Positions 16,156 to 27,033 of a stretch of 64,000 bases of DNA are shown here, piece after piece; the first letter of the stretch is position 1; each line of letters opens with the position of its first letter. Both the position numbers and the translations under genes were made by a program. The stretch covers positions 85,738 through 149,737 of the forward strand of contig NZ_QIRF01000010.1 of NCBI RefSeq assembly GCF_003332825.1. Reading direction: 5' to 3'. Source of the DNA: Dyella sp. C9. Its GTDB lineage: Bacteria; Pseudomonadota; Gammaproteobacteria; Xanthomonadales; Rhodanobacteraceae. Under the pieces are notes generated by a model that saw only the letters and a program-made list of their open reading frames with translations, searched no databases and was not told where the DNA came from.

Positions 16156-16737
16156 ATGGCAATTGCAAGCTCTCGAATCGCTCGGGGATGTATCGGCATG
16201 TTCGTCGTCGCGCTTTGTGGCTGTACCGGATACGTCAAACAGAGCGATTTCAATGCCGCCATCGCGGAGCTGCGTGCGAACGATCAGAAGCAACAGCAGG
16301 AGATCGACGCGATCACGCAGGAGATGCACCAGAAGTTCGCGCAGTACGATACGCAGATAACCGCGATGCAGGGGCGCATCAGCGTCGACACGATTGCCCA
16401 TTTCGACACCAACCAATCCACCTTGCGCGACGAGGACAAGCAACGCCTCGACGACTTCGCCAAGGTGATGCGTGAGCACCACGCCAATGCGGTCATCACG
16501 GCCGAGGGCTTCGCCGATCCATCCGGTTCGGCAGCACTCAACCAACGCCTTGCGCTCAGGCGCGCACAGGCGGTGCGTGACTACCTCGTGCAATCGGGCG
16601 GCTTGAATGCCGGTCAGGTGCGCGCCGTGGGCTATGGCAAGGTGGCGAATCGCCAGGTGGTGAAGGGGGCGACGGGCGAACAGGGGCAACCCAATCGCCG
16701 CGTGTCGCTGGTCACCGACTTTGCCGGCAGCACCTGA
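16156..16737 (+). CDS. OmpA-family (Pal-like) lipoprotein
   Basis: A 193-aa lipoprotein. Seen: an N-terminal hydrophobic segment with lipobox LCGC (acylated Cys near residue 25; Cys at -2 is unusual), a coiled-coil region (about 35-80) with heptad-like Gln/Glu repeats, and an OmpA C-terminal peptidoglycan-binding domain (about 85-190) with the core TAEGFADPSGS and LALRRAQAVRDYL. It should anchor the outer membrane to peptidoglycan, in the manner of Pal or YiaD. The coiled coil between anchor and domain suggests trimerisation, as in Lpp-like proteins. It is monocistronic, with a perfect terminator downstream. Confidence 0.88.
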   Translation: MAIASSRIARGCIGMFVVALCGCTGYVKQSDFNAAIAELRANDQKQQQEIDAITQEMHQKFAQYDTQITAMQGRISVDTIAHFDTNQSTLRDEDKQRLDDFAKVMREHHANAVITAEGFADPSGSAALNQRLALRRAQAVRDYLVQSGGLNAGQVRAVGYGKVANRQVVKGATGEQGQPNRRVSLVTDFAGST

Positions 16738-16767
16738 GCCGCAAGCCGGCAGCATCGGTCGAATTGC

Positions 16768-16791
16768 AAAGGCCGCCCATGGGCGGCCTTT
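16768..16791. terminator. Bidirectional terminator
   Basis: A perfect 24-bp palindrome, half-site AAAGGCCGCCCA, with A and T runs at its ends. It lies between two convergent genes (lipoprotein and secreted hypothetical) and can end transcription from both. Confidence 0.8.
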
Positions 16792-16806
16792 GCATGTCCG
16801 CAGGTA

Positions 16807-17601
16807 TCACTTTCCTGTGGCTTTGTAGCTTAGTTCGGCGCTGTAGCTGTCGATGTGCGCACTCTCGTCCTGCAAGGCATCGTTGAACGACTTGCGCGTG
16901 GCCGCCGCATCGGCCTTGCCGTATACGCTCTCCATCATGGTCCACAGCGGCGTAGCCGGCTCCTTGCCCAGCTCGGCCCATGAGGCGGACGGAATCACGA
17001 CGATGAAGTCCGGGGCGTCGCTGCCACCATCACGTATTTCGTTGATGGCGTAGTAGTTGGGCCATTTTGACTTCTCGGCTGCGTCCGCGATCTTCTTCGC
17101 CACGCTGACGAAGGTTTCGTGCGCCTGGTGGCCGGGCTTGAGCTTGAAATAGATCACCTCGATGAAATGTGTCATGTCGATCAGGGGCTGATTGCTGCCC
17201 GGGCTCTTCGGCAGGTGGCTCAGCTCCGGATGGACTTCCATGAAGGCGCTGGTCTCGCTCTTGAGACGCGGATTGATGCTGGAGCGCGAGGTACTGTCGC
17301 AGGCCTTGGCGGCGGCTTGCATGGCGTCGTACTCCGACCATGGAAGCGGGTCGGTGGTGTAGGAGTATGCGTAGGTGTCCCCGGTTTCGTGCACCCACGC
17401 CGTCCAGGTGTACTTGAACCCATGTTGTGCCAGGCACTGGTTGTAGGACTTGATGCCCGCTTCATAAGCGTTCTGGTCAGGTGGCGACACGATGTCCGTG
17501 AAGTCCCTCATTACGAGGGTTGGGGGCGCATCCGCCGCGCGGGTGCCGGTGGTCCATGTGATGGCTGCAGCCCATGCCAGCCAAAGCAAAGTGTGCTTCA
17601 T
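16807..17601 (-). CDS. Secreted hypothetical protein
   Basis: A 264-aa protein with a clear signal peptide (MKHTLLWLAWAAAITW..., cleavage after TRAADA region near residue 25). The mature part has two Cys (about 51 and 98) that may pair, a region IEVIYFKLKPGHQAHETF recalling the dimeric alpha-beta barrel (NIPSNAP-like) fold, and a C-terminal helix with DALQDESAHIDS. An in-frame extension to 17850 is Arg/Pro-rich and rejected. No family can be named with confidence. It is probably periplasmic. It converges on the lipoprotein gene and shares a terminator with it. Confidence 0.65.
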   Translation of the reverse strand: MKHTLLWLAWAAAITWTTGTRAADAPPTLVMRDFTDIVSPPDQNAYEAGIKSYNQCLAQHGFKYTWTAWVHETGDTYAYSYTTDPLPWSEYDAMQAAAKACDSTSRSSINPRLKSETSAFMEVHPELSHLPKSPGSNQPLIDMTHFIEVIYFKLKPGHQAHETFVSVAKKIADAAEKSKWPNYYAINEIRDGGSDAPDFIVVIPSASWAELGKEPATPLWTMMESVYGKADAAATRKSFNDALQDESAHIDSYSAELSYKATGK

Positions 17602-18018
17602 GGTGCTCTCCATGGGGGCGAAAGCCCCGCCTGTATGGGGTGAACAACGACACGCGCGGCGCAACCACCGGCGATAGCCGGCTTGCAACATCCGGAACCC
17701 GGAGTGATCGCGCAGTTGTCGACCGGCATTGGCAGCGGGCGCCCGGGATGCAAGGCGATGCGGAAATGGGGAAATGCAGGGCGCATGCTGTCCGCTCCGG
17801 TGGGCTGGCCAGGCCGGACCGTGGTGGGGCACGCCGAAGCATGTGCTCACGCAACGTATCGGCTTGGACGTAACGGGCGGTAGCGCGGATGGTGCCTGTT
17901 CGGCGGTGGCGGACTATAGGCCAAACAGCCTAGTCGGGCGATGTTCGCCGCTGGCGGGCCGGCTGAAACGGCGAAGGCCGCCCTGGGCGGCCTTCGCGTG
18001 TGACGCAAGCGGCTGGGA
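17602..18018. other. Gap between the secreted hypothetical and rho
   Basis: About 415 nt. It holds the promoter side of the secreted hypothetical gene and, at 17971-17997, the rho terminator. No other ORF or RNA gene is supported. Confidence 0.5.
17971..17997 (-). terminator. Terminator downstream of rho
   Basis: GCGAAGGCCGCCC and its reverse complement form a 13-bp stem with a single central T, 22 nt past the rho stop codon. It lacks a clear U-run on the minus strand. Confidence 0.6.
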
Positions 18019-19740
18019 TCAGCGCTTCATCGAATTGAAGAACTCGTCGTTGGACTTTGTGTTCTTCATCTTGTCGAGCATGAACTCCATCGCGGCCAGC
18101 TCGTCCATCGGATGCAGCAGCTTGCGCAGGATCCAGATCTTGGAGAGCAGGTCCGGCTCGATCAGCAGGTCCTCGCGGCGGGTGCCGGAGCGGTTGATGT
18201 CGATGGCCGGGTAGACGCGCTTCTCGGAGATGCGGCGGCTCAGGTGCACTTCCATGTTGCCGGTGCCCTTGAACTCTTCGTAGATCACCTCGTCCATCTT
18301 GCTGCCGGTGTCGGTCAGCGCGGTGGCGATGATGGTCAGGCTGCCGCCTTCCTCCACGTTGCGCGCGGCGCCGAAGAAGCGCTTCGGGCGCTGCAGCGCG
18401 TTGGCATCCACACCACCGGTGAGCACCTTGCCGGAGCTGGGCACCACGGTGTTGTAGGCACGGGCCAGGCGGGTGATGGAGTCGAGCAGGATCACCACGT
18501 CCTTCTTGTGCTCGACCAGGCGCTTGGCGCGCTCGATGACCATTTCGGCCACCTGCACGTGGCGCACGGCCGGCTCGTCGAAGGTCGAGGAGATCACTTC
18601 CGCACGCACGGTGCGGGCGATTTCCGTCACTTCTTCCGGACGCTCATCGATCAGCAGCATGATCAGATGGACGTCGGGGTGGTTGTACTGGATGGCCTGC
18701 GCGATGTTCTGCAGCATCATCGTCTTGCCGGACTTCGGCTGGGACACGATGAGGCCACGCTGGCCGCGGCCGATCGGCGCCACCAGGTCCAGGATGCGGC
18801 CGGTGATGTCCTCGGTCGAACCATTGCCACGCTCGAGCTTGAACGCCTTGCGCGGGAACAGCGGCGTCAGGTTCTCGAACAGCATCTTGTTCTTCGACGC
18901 CTCCGGCGGATCGCCGTTGATGTCGTCGACCTTGAGCATCGCGAAGTAACGCTCGCCTTCCTTCGGATGGCGCACGCGTCCGGTGATGTAGTCGCCGGTA
19001 CGCAGGTTGAAGCGGCGGATCTGGCTGGGCGAGACGTAGATGTCGTCCGGGCCGGCCAGGTAGGACTCGTCCGCCGAGCGCAGGAAGCCGAAGCCGTCCT
19101 GCAGGATTTCCAGCACGCCCTCGGCCCAGATGCCACCGCCGGAGCGGGCGTGGGCCTTGAGGATGGAGAAGATCACGTCCTGCTTGCGGGCGCGGGCGAC
19201 GCCTTCCTGGATGCCCAGCGACTCGGCGAACTCCAGCAGCTGGATCGCGTTCTTGCGCTTGAGCTCGGTGAGGTTGATCAGGCGGTCGTTGCTGCCGGCA
19301 TCGGCGTAGTCGTCGTCCACCGGCAGGCCGTTGGGATTGCGCGGATGCTGCTGGTTGCCGCCACCCTGGCCACGCTGCTGGTTGCGCTCGTGGCGACGGC
19401 GGCGACCGCGACCATCACGGTCATTGCGGTTGAACTGCTGCTGATTGCCATTGCCGCCACCTTGCTGCTGGCCGCCTTCGCGGGCTTCCTGCTGCGGACG
19501 TTGGCCGCCTTCGGCCTGCGGAGCGGATTCTGCGACGGAAGCGGGAGGGTCGGCGGGAGGGGCGGCGCGCTCCACCGGCGGCGGAGGCGGCATGTCCAGC
19601 TGCGCCTGCTTTTCGGCCTTGGCCGCGGCGGCGGCCGCAGCGGCGGCGGACTTGCGGGGTGCGCGCGGGCGGGGTTCAGCCACAGGCTTGGCGTCGGCGC
19701 TCTTGGCGTCGTTGGTTTCTTTGCTTTCGATATCAGACAC
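18019..19740 (-). CDS. rho: Transcription termination factor Rho
   Basis: A 573-aa ATP-dependent RNA translocase that ends transcription. Seen: a disordered N-terminus (about 1-155) with an Ala9 run, Pro5, Gln/Gly tracts and an [18 protein letters not shown] patch; the Rho N-domain starting [20 protein letters not shown]; an RNA-binding cold-shock-like domain ([18 protein letters not shown]); P-loop [11 protein letters not shown]; Walker [16 protein letters not shown]; and the C-terminal R-loop region. E. coli Rho is 419 aa, so the extra length is the disordered N-terminus. GTG at 19740 has a GAGG site about 9 nt upstream. It lies 154 nt downstream of trxA on the same strand, the usual proteobacterial order. 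Confidence 0.97.
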   Translation of the reverse strand: MSDIESKETNDAKSADAKPVAEPRPRAPRKSAAAAAAAAAKAEKQAQLDMPPPPPVERAAPPADPPASVAESAPQAEGGQRPQQEAREGGQQQGGGNGNQQQFNRNDRDGRGRRRRHERNQQRGQGGGNQQHPRNPNGLPVDDDYADAGSNDRLINLTELKRKNAIQLLEFAESLGIQEGVARARKQDVIFSILKAHARSGGGIWAEGVLEILQDGFGFLRSADESYLAGPDDIYVSPSQIRRFNLRTGDYITGRVRHPKEGERYFAMLKVDDINGDPPEASKNKMLFENLTPLFPRKAFKLERGNGSTEDITGRILDLVAPIGRGQRGLIVSQPKSGKTMMLQNIAQAIQYNHPDVHLIMLLIDERPEEVTEIARTVRAEVISSTFDEPAVRHVQVAEMVIERAKRLVEHKKDVVILLDSITRLARAYNTVVPSSGKVLTGGVDANALQRPKRFFGAARNVEEGGSLTIIATALTDTGSKMDEVIYEEFKGTGNMEVHLSRRISEKRVYPAIDINRSGTRREDLLIEPDLLSKIWILRKLLHPMDELAAMEFMLDKMKNTKSNDEFFNSMKR

Positions 19741-19894
19741 GGGCAAACCTCTGCGGGGCGCCGTTGATGACAGGAGGGAAGGGTTGCGTTGCGCGGACGG
19801 CGCGGGGGACAGGACAGTCCCGACGGACGCATTGGAATCTAGCACCGGCTCCGCGGCGCCGTAAAGCGCCGCGTGCCGCAAAATTCAGAAAACT

Positions 19895-20221
19895 TCAGAT
19901 GGCCTTGTCGATCATCTCGGCCAGCTTGCCTTTGTTGACCGCGCCGATCTGGGTGGCCTCGACCTTGCCGTTCTTGAAAACCATCAGGGTGGGAATGCCA
20001 CGCACGCCGTAGTCGCGGGGCGTCTTCTGGTTGTGGTCGATATTGATCTTGGCGATGCGCAGCTTGCCCTGGTACTGCTGGGCAAGCTCGTCGAGGATCG
20101 GGGCGATGGCCTTGCAGGGGCCGCACCACTCCGCCCAGAAGTCCAGCAGGACGGGGGTATCGGACTTCAGCACTTCCTGCTCGAAGGCGTCGTCGCTCAC
20201 ATGGGTAATCAGGTCGCTCAC
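19895..20221 (-). CDS. trxA: Thioredoxin 1
   Basis: A 108-aa thioredoxin, the cytoplasmic disulfide reductant fed by thioredoxin reductase. Seen: active site WCGPCK near residues 32-37, the preceding [11 protein letters not shown], and the cis-Pro loop [14 protein letters not shown]. The length equals E. coli TrxA. The start is GTG at 20221 with GGAGACCCC upstream. Rho follows on the same strand, and rhlB lies divergently upstream, an arrangement shared with E. coli. Confidence 0.97.
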   Translation of the reverse strand: MSDLITHVSDDAFEQEVLKSDTPVLLDFWAEWCGPCKAIAPILDELAQQYQGKLRIAKINIDHNQKTPRDYGVRGIPTLMVFKNGKVEATQIGAVNKGKLAEMIDKAI

Positions 20222-20676
20222 CGGGGTCTCCGAAGGTAGGCGGGATAGGGCTTTCACGACCGCGCGCCCAGCATCGGCTACACTGGGGTGCCCATGAAGC
20301 GCGGGGTCGTACCGGAAGGAAGTCTTGATGCCGTTGCGGCAGGCCTCCATTCCAGCGTAACTCGGGGCACGATTCAAGCGATTCAAGGGTGTCCCCGGAC
20401 GGTTCCGTTGACATAGGTGAAAGGGTTTTCCTTGAGGAACAGGGTGTTATCGCCCGTAGTCCTTTGACCTATGCCAGCGGAGCTGTCGCGGACCACCGCT
20501 CCCTCCGGCGCCAGCCAATGCAGCGTGTCGCCGGCACGTGAGATTCCTCGGGATTTCGCCTGCCGCGCCATGTTCGGGTCGCGCCGATCATCCACCCGTT
20601 CCTTGTAGCGTCTCACCGGCAAGGAGCCAGGCGGTCGCCTCGCGGCGCCGCCTGCCCAGTGTTCCCATATAAGCGA
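20222..20676. other. Divergent region between trxA and rhlB
   Basis: About 455 nt with the promoters of both genes. A minus-strand ORF of 62 codons (20383-20571, starting [11 protein letters not shown]) has no ribosome site and no recognised family, so it is not annotated as a gene. No terminator or RNA motif was recognised. Confidence 0.45.
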
Positions 20677-22401
20677 ATGTCTCAAACCGTACTCACCGAT
20701 ACCTTTTTCACCAACTTCGATCTCCATCCGCTGCTCCAGAAGGGCCTCGACGAGGCCGGCTTCACGCGCTGCACGCCGATCCAGGCGCTGACCCTGCCAG
20801 TCGCGCTCACCGGGCGTGACGTGGCAGGCCAGGCCCAGACCGGCACCGGCAAGACCTGCGCCTTCCTGGTGGCGATGATGAATCGCCTGCTCACCACGCC
20901 GGCCGTGGCCGAGCGCAAGGACAGCGATCCGCGTGCCCTGGTGATCGCGCCGACCCGCGAGCTGGCCATCCAGATCGAGAAGGACGCCAAGTCCATCGGC
21001 CGCTACACCGGCCTGCGCACCGCGCTGATCTACGGCGGCGTGGACTACGACAAGCAGCGCCAGCAGCTCAAGGACGGCTGCGACATCATCATCGCCACCC
21101 CCGGCCGCCTGCTCGACTACTACAAGCAGCACGTGTTCGGCTTCGAGGGCGTGGAAGTGATGGTGATCGACGAGGCGGACCGCATGTTCGACCTCGGCTT
21201 CATCAAGGACGTGCGCTTCATCTTCCGCCGCCTGCCGGCGCGCGAGCAGCGCCAGGTGCTGCTGTTCTCGGCCACGCTGAGCCATCGCGTACTGGAGCTG
21301 GCCTACGAGCACATGCACAACGCCGAAAAGCTCGAGGTGGAGACCGAGAACGTCACCGCCGACCGCGTGCGCCAGGTGGTCTACTTCCCCGCCAAGGAAG
21401 AGAAGATGCCGCTGCTGCTCAACCTGATTGAGCGCACCAGCCCGACCCGCAGCATCATCTTCGTCAACACCAAGGCCGCCGCCGAGAAGATCACCGATCG
21501 CCTCAAGCGCCAGGGCTACCGCGTGGGTGCGCTGTCCGGCGACGTGCCGCAGCTCAAGCGCCAGAAGCTGCTGCAGCGCTTCCAGGAAGGCCAGCTCGAC
21601 ATCCTGGTGTGCACCGACGTGGCCGCGCGCGGCCTGCACATCCCGGCGGTCAGCCACGTGTTCAACTACGACCTGCCGCAGGATGCCGAGGACTACGTGC
21701 ATCGCATCGGCCGCACCGCGCGCCTGGGCGCCGAGGGCGACGCCATCAGCTTCGCCTGCGACCTGTATGCGATGAGCCTGCCGGACATCGAGACCTATAT
21801 CGGCCAGCGCATCCCGGTGGCCAATATCGAGCCGGACATGCTGGTGATGCCCAAGCCGCGCGAACAGGACGCCCAGTTCATGGCCGACTCCGCCGCCGAC
21901 AGCGCCGCCTTCGGCGACAAGGTGGAGTCCCGCGAGAAGGACGGCGGCTCGCGCAAGCCGCGTGAGCGCAGCCGTGGTGGTCGCGATGGCGATCGCCCCC
22001 GCAGCGACAAGCCACGCGAGCCGCGCAAGCCGCGTGCGGAGCACGGCGAGGCCGTTGCCTCGCCGGTCGAGAGCGCTGCCGCGCCCGCCACTGCGCCGGC
22101 GGACGAGTCCGCCGATGGCGTGGCGCGCAAGCGTCGTCGCCGTCGTGGTGGCCGCAACCGTCGTCGCGACGGCGAGGCTCCGGCGATGGACGTCGCCGCG
22201 CATGCCGGCAACGAAGCCGCCGCACGCGCGCCGCGTGGCGAGCGTCGCCCGCCGCGTGAGCGTGGTGCTGCCGAGGGTGGCAATGGCCATGCACGTCCGT
22301 CGCGCCAGGTGACCATCACCTCGGCCAAGTCGGCCGAGCATGTGCCGCCGCAGAAGGTCGGCTTCTTCCGTCGCCTGAGCAAGTTCTTCACCGGCCGCTG
22401 A
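20677..22401 (+). CDS. rhlB: DEAD-box RNA helicase RhlB
   Basis: A 574-aa ATP-dependent RNA helicase, in gammaproteobacteria a degradosome component. Seen in order: Q-motif GFTRCTPIQ, motif I AQTGTGKT, Ia PTRELA, GG, TPGRL, motif II DEAD ([11 protein letters not shown]), motif III SAT, and helicase C with [13 protein letters not shown] and [10 protein letters not shown]. After about residue 385 comes a 185-residue basic, Arg/Gly/Ala/Pro-rich disordered tail ending [15 protein letters not shown], where an amphipathic helix may contact membrane or RNA. E. coli RhlB is 421 aa, so the tail is an extension. ATG at 20677 begins [11 protein letters not shown]; the ribosome site is weak. Confidence 0.93.
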   Translation: MSQTVLTDTFFTNFDLHPLLQKGLDEAGFTRCTPIQALTLPVALTGRDVAGQAQTGTGKTCAFLVAMMNRLLTTPAVAERKDSDPRALVIAPTRELAIQIEKDAKSIGRYTGLRTALIYGGVDYDKQRQQLKDGCDIIIATPGRLLDYYKQHVFGFEGVEVMVIDEADRMFDLGFIKDVRFIFRRLPAREQRQVLLFSATLSHRVLELAYEHMHNAEKLEVETENVTADRVRQVVYFPAKEEKMPLLLNLIERTSPTRSIIFVNTKAAAEKITDRLKRQGYRVGALSGDVPQLKRQKLLQRFQEGQLDILVCTDVAARGLHIPAVSHVFNYDLPQDAEDYVHRIGRTARLGAEGDAISFACDLYAMSLPDIETYIGQRIPVANIEPDMLVMPKPREQDAQFMADSAADSAAFGDKVESREKDGGSRKPRERSRGGRDGDRPRSDKPREPRKPRAEHGEAVASPVESAAAPATAPADESADGVARKRRRRRGGRNRRRDGEAPAMDVAAHAGNEAAARAPRGERRPPRERGAAEGGNGHARPSRQVTITSAKSAEHVPPQKVGFFRRLSKFFTGR

Positions 22402-22490
22402 TGTCCCGTCATCCCAGCGAAGGCTGGGGTCCAGCGCCTTCGTGGCGCGTCCCGGGGCACTGGATTCCGGCTTTCGCCGGAATGACGAAC
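22402..22490. repeat. Dispersed palindromic intergenic repeat
   Basis: Between rhlB and ftsE lies GTCATCCCAGCGAAGGCTGG, a spacer containing GTCCAGCGCC and CACTGGATTC, then CCGGCTTTCGCCGGAATGAC. Both ends are short hairpins with GTCAT/ATGAC termini. This is the look of a REP- or MITE-like family widespread between genes of proteobacteria. Only one copy is in the window. It may also act as an RNA stability or termination element for rhlB. Confidence 0.65.
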
Positions 22491-22611
22491 AGGCAGGCCG
22501 TGGCGTTGGTTGTCGCCACGGCCTGAACCCGCGGCAGCAAACCCGCACAAAGGCCCTGACCTTCGCGCGAGCATCCCTTATCCTTGCGGCATCCAGGATC
22601 GGGGACGCGCG

Positions 22612-23289
22612 GTGATCCGCTTCGACCAAGTCAGCAAGCGCTATGAAGGTGGCCATGAGGCCCTGTCGCAGCTTTCCTTTGAGGTGGCGGCAGGCGAGAT
22701 GGCCTTTGTCACCGGCCACTCCGGCGCCGGCAAGAGCACTCTCCTCAAGCTGCTCGGCCTGATCGAGCGGCCTTCGCACGGCATGATCACGCTCGATGGC
22801 CAGAACCTGGCCAAGGTCGGCCGCAGCGGCATTCCCAAGTTGCGCCGCCGCGTGGGCATGGTGTTCCAGGATCACCGCCTGCTGATGGACCGCACCGTGT
22901 TCGCCAACGTCGAGCTGCCGCTGATGATTGGCGGCATGGCGCCGAACGAGCGCAGCAAGCGCGTGCGTGCCGCGCTGGAAAAGGTCGGCCTGCTGGCCTA
23001 TGAGCGCCAGCTGCCTGAAACCCTTTCCGCGGGCGAGCAGCAGCGCGTGGGCATTGCCCGCGCCATCGTGGCCAAGCCCATGCTGCTGATTGCCGACGAG
23101 CCCACCGGCAACCTCGACCCCACCCTCGCGGTGGAGATCATGGGCCTGTTCGCCGAATTCCAGCAGGTGGGCACCACCGTGCTGGTGGCCAGCCACGACC
23201 TGCCCCTGATCAAGCGCATGAGGAAGCGGGTGATCGTTCTCGACCATGGCCGCTTGGTGGCCGATGTGGCCGCGCAGGAGGTGCTGTGA
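22612..23289 (+). CDS. ftsE: Cell division ATP-binding protein FtsE
   Basis: A 225-aa ABC ATPase that, with FtsX, drives periplasmic amidase activation at the division septum. Seen: Walker A GHSGAGKST, Q-loop VFQDHRLL, signature LSAGEQQR, Walker B LLIADEPTGNLD and the H-loop ASHDL. Start GTG at 22612, 8 nt after GGGGA, gives the family's usual N-terminus VIRFDQVSKRYEGG. Its stop overlaps the ftsX start by 4 nt (GTGA), so the two are translationally coupled. Confidence 0.96.
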   Translation: MIRFDQVSKRYEGGHEALSQLSFEVAAGEMAFVTGHSGAGKSTLLKLLGLIERPSHGMITLDGQNLAKVGRSGIPKLRRRVGMVFQDHRLLMDRTVFANVELPLMIGGMAPNERSKRVRAALEKVGLLAYERQLPETLSAGEQQRVGIARAIVAKPMLLIADEPTGNLDPTLAVEIMGLFAEFQQVGTTVLVASHDLPLIKRMRKRVIVLDHGRLVADVAAQEVL

Positions 23290-24278
23290 GCACGCAACCG
23301 GACATTCCGCTCAACGAGAGCCCGCTGCTGGCCGAGACCCATGCGCGTGGTGGCCGTTCGCGCGCCCGTCCGGTGGCGAGCTGGCGCGAACACCATGGCT
23401 GGAGTGCGGCAGCCAGCCTGCGCCGCCTGATGTCGCGACCGGTGGGCACCCTGCTCACGGTCGCCGTGATGGCCATTGCGCTGGCCCTGCCGCTCACCTT
23501 CTACCTGCTGCTGGGCAACCTGCAGAAGATGGGCGACGCGCTCGGCCAGAACCAGACCATCAGCGTGTTCCTGCAGCCGGGCCAGGGCGTGGCCTCGGCC
23601 GACATGCTGGCCAAGAAGTTGCGCGAGCGCGGCGAAGTGGCCGCGGTCACGGTCAAGTCGCCGGACCAGGGCATGGACGAGCTGGCCAAGATGCAGGGTT
23701 TCTCCGGTGCGCTGCACGCGCTGGACGCGAATCCGCTGCCCTTCGTGCTGGAAGTGCTGCCCAGGCCGGATGCCAGCGCCGACAGCGTCGATCACCTGGT
23801 CGGCGAAATGCGCGACATGCAGGGCGTGGACCAGGTGCAGGACGGTGGCACCTGGCGCCAGCGGCTGGAAGCCCTGCTCGGCGTGGGCCAGCGCGTCGTG
23901 CTGATTCTTGCGGCCTTGCTGGCGGTGGCCGTGCTGCTGGTGGTGGGCAACACGGTGCGCGTGGACATTGCCAGCCGCAGCGAGGAAATCGGCGTGCTGA
24001 TGCTGGTGGGCGCAAGCCGCGCCTTCGTCCGCCGCCCCTATCTCTATGCCGGCATCTGGTACGGCCTGTTCGCCGGCGTGCTGGCGGCCGGTTTCGCCGT
24101 GCTGGTGGAGCTGGCGCTGGCCGAGCCGGTGCAAAGGCTTGGCCAGGTGTACGCTGGCAAGCTGCAGGTCGACGTACTGCCGGTGTGGCTGCTGGCCGCG
24201 GTGCCGGTGGCCGCGGCAGTCCTGGGTTGGCTGGGCGCGCGCCTGGTCAGTGCATGGCAGTTGCGCAAGGCCGCCTGA
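23286..24278 (+). CDS. ftsX: Cell division protein FtsX
   Basis: A 330-aa membrane partner of FtsE. Seen: a cytoplasmic N-terminal tail of about 60 residues, TM1 (about 57-78), a periplasmic domain (about 80-195) for amidase-activator (EnvC-like) binding, then three helices (about 200-225, 255-275, 300-320) with SRSEEIGVLMLVGASRAFVR, the conserved MacB/FtsX coupling segment. GTG start overlaps the ftsE stop. A 148-nt gap follows before the response regulator gene. Confidence 0.95.
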   Translation: MSTQPDIPLNESPLLAETHARGGRSRARPVASWREHHGWSAAASLRRLMSRPVGTLLTVAVMAIALALPLTFYLLLGNLQKMGDALGQNQTISVFLQPGQGVASADMLAKKLRERGEVAAVTVKSPDQGMDELAKMQGFSGALHALDANPLPFVLEVLPRPDASADSVDHLVGEMRDMQGVDQVQDGGTWRQRLEALLGVGQRVVLILAALLAVAVLLVVGNTVRVDIASRSEEIGVLMLVGASRAFVRRPYLYAGIWYGLFAGVLAAGFAVLVELALAEPVQRLGQVYAGKLQVDVLPVWLLAAVPVAAAVLGWLGARLVSAWQLRKAA

Positions 24279-24426
24279 ACCGTGCGCGGGCTCACGGCCG
24301 TGCCGGGGGCGTAATGCGAGGGTTGCGTGGCTGGCGCCGGGCTTCGGCACCGGGCATCAAGGCGCGAGGAGGATGCGCCGATACAGCGCCGACACGGAAC
24401 GCCGGCCAATACGTGGAAGACAGGGG

Positions 24427-25269
24427 ATGAGCGGAAGTTTCAGCAGTCGAGTGATGGGGAGCGCGCCAAGGGTGCTGGTGGTGGATGGCTCCAAGGTGGT
24501 GCGCCAGCTGATCGCGCGGGTGCTGAAGGCCGAGCTGCCCGAATCGGAGGTGGTCGGCGCCGGCACCGGTGCCGAGGCGCGCGAGATGCTCGAAGGCGGC
24601 GCCTTCGATTTCATCACCATTGCGCTGCGCCTGCCCGACATGGACGGGCTGGAGCTGGCGCGCCATGTGCGCGAATCGGCGGCCCAGGCCTATGTGCCCA
24701 TCGTGGTGGTCTCCGGTGACGTGGATGACCGCCTGCACAACCGCACCCTGGGCGAGCACGTCACCGATTATTTCGACAAATCGCTGGGCTTCCAGGCGCT
24801 GGCGGATTTCATCCGTGGCTATGTGCGCCCGGCCGACTCGGCCGAGGGCGAGGTGTTGTACGTGGAGGACAGTCGCGTGGTTGCGCTGGCCACCCGCCGC
24901 ATCCTGGAAAAGCACGGCCTGACCGTGCACCACGTGATCAGCGCCGAGGATGCGCTGGCCCTGCTGGAGACGGCCAAGGCGCAGGGCAGGGTGGGGGCCG
25001 ACATCGTGCTCACTGATGTCAGCCTCAAGGGCGAGCTCACCGGCGGCGACCTGCTTGAACGGGTGCGCCGCGACTACGGCTACGGCAAGGGCCGCCTGCC
25101 GGTGCTGGTGATGACCGGCGACGAAAACCCCGTCAACCAGGCCGCGCTGCTGCGCGCCGGGGCGAACGACCTGGTCGAGAAGCCCATCGAGGAGAAGCTT
25201 TTGATCACCAAGCTGCTGTTCCAGCTGCGCGTTTCGCAGCACCTGCGCGAACACGACGAAGCGGCATGA
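24427..25269 (+). CDS. Tandem receiver-domain protein; first receiver lacks the phosphorylation Asp
   Basis: A 280-aa protein made only of two receiver domains. REC1 (about 14-130) starts [11 protein letters not shown], with one acidic-pocket residue changed to Gly, and reads [13 protein letters not shown] where the phospho-Asp should stand; Ala replaces it. The conserved Ser and Lys remain (VVVSGD, YFDKS). REC2 (about 140-270) is intact: YVEDSR, phospho-Asp in [14 protein letters not shown] and VEKP. There is no output domain, so it probably acts through protein contacts, as in phosphorelays or chemotaxis. Its stop overlaps the ung start (ATGA). No histidine kinase adjoins it. Confidence 0.88.
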   Translation: MSGSFSSRVMGSAPRVLVVDGSKVVRQLIARVLKAELPESEVVGAGTGAEAREMLEGGAFDFITIALRLPDMDGLELARHVRESAAQAYVPIVVVSGDVDDRLHNRTLGEHVTDYFDKSLGFQALADFIRGYVRPADSAEGEVLYVEDSRVVALATRRILEKHGLTVHHVISAEDALALLETAKAQGRVGADIVLTDVSLKGELTGGDLLERVRRDYGYGKGRLPVLVMTGDENPVNQAALLRAGANDLVEKPIEEKLLITKLLFQLRVSQHLREHDEAA

Positions 25270-25967
25270 CCGAGGATCGCGTCCGGCTGGAGCCGTCCTG
25301 GAAAGCCCGCATTGGCGACTACCTGCAGCGACCGGACATGCAGGCGCTGGGTGATTTCCTGCGCGCCGAGAAGCACGCCGGCAAGGTGATCTATCCGCCC
25401 GGCCCGGAGATCTTCGCCGCCTTCGACCACACCCCGTTCGATGCCGTGCGGGTGGTCATCCTGGGCCAGGACCCCTACCACGGGCCCAACCAGGCGCATG
25501 GCCTGTGCTTCTCCGTGCGTCCCGGCGTGCCGGCGCCGCCGTCGCTGCAGAACATCTTCAAGGAGATCCTGCGGGACCTGGGCATCGCCCCGCCGGACCA
25601 CGGCTGCCTGACGCCCTGGGCCGATCGCGGCGTGCTGCTGCTCAACGCCTCGCTGACCGTGCAGCAGGGGATGGCCGCCTCCCACCAGGGCAAGGGCTGG
25701 GAGGGCTTCACCGATGCCGCCATCGACGCCCTGAACCGGGAGCGGGAAGGGCTGGTGTTCATGCTCTGGGGCTCCTACGCCCAGAAGAAGGGCCAGCTGA
25801 TCGACGGGCGCCGGCATTGCATTCTGCGTTCGGTGCACCCATCTCCCTTGTCGGCGCACCGGGGATTCCTGGGCTGTGGCCACTTTTCGGCGGCGAACCG
25901 GTATCTGGAAAGCCGCGGGGTGGCCCCCATCGACTGGTCCCTGCCAAAGCGCGCCGAATTAGGCTGA
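25266..25967 (+). CDS. ung: Uracil-DNA glycosylase (family 1)
   Basis: A 233-aa base-excision repair enzyme that removes uracil from DNA. Seen: catalytic water-activating motif [13 protein letters not shown] with Asp near residue 66, Phe stacking in GLCFSV, NASLT that reads uracil, and [11 protein letters not shown] with the DNA-intercalating loop. Length matches the family. It begins inside the receiver gene's stop codon (ATGA), which couples translation of two otherwise unrelated products. Confidence 0.97.
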   Translation: MTEDRVRLEPSWKARIGDYLQRPDMQALGDFLRAEKHAGKVIYPPGPEIFAAFDHTPFDAVRVVILGQDPYHGPNQAHGLCFSVRPGVPAPPSLQNIFKEILRDLGIAPPDHGCLTPWADRGVLLLNASLTVQQGMAASHQGKGWEGFTDAAIDALNREREGLVFMLWGSYAQKKGQLIDGRRHCILRSVHPSPLSAHRGFLGCGHFSAANRYLESRGVAPIDWSLPKRAELG

Positions 25968-26097
25968 ACGGGCCTTTCACTCCTCCTGAACCGCCCGGCA
26001 GGCATAGTGGAGCCTCCCCTGGGATGCCCCACTGGACGGGTGTCCTAAATTCCTGTACTATTCAGTTCATCAAAGGCGCCGGAACTCGCCGGGGCCT

Positions 26098-26124
26098 TTA
26101 GCACTCTCACCATACGAGTGCTAA
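26098..26124. promoter_or_regulatory. CIRCE element (HrcA operator) upstream of rpoH
   Basis: TTAGCACTC, nine bases, then GAGTGCTAA: an exact match to the CIRCE consensus bound by the heat-shock repressor HrcA. It ends 27 nt before the rpoH start codon. CIRCE usually precedes groESL or hrcA/dnaK operons, so its place here puts sigma-32 synthesis under HrcA control. Confidence 0.92.
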
Positions 26125-26151
26125 GCTGATCCCCCATTCAGGAGGTCCAAC

Positions 26152-27009
<858 letters not shown>

Positions 27010-27033
27010 GCTTTCCGATCGGCGTAACATGCC

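Noticed and set aside
20383..20571. 62-codon minus-strand ORF between trxA and rhlB
   Set aside because: No ribosome site, no recognised family and no conservation evidence available.
20383..23247. Long open frame (about 950 codons) on the minus strand across rhlB and ftsE
   Set aside because: It lies antisense to two clear genes, has a composition rich in His, Arg and Ala typical of the mirror frame of high-GC coding DNA, and shows no domain.
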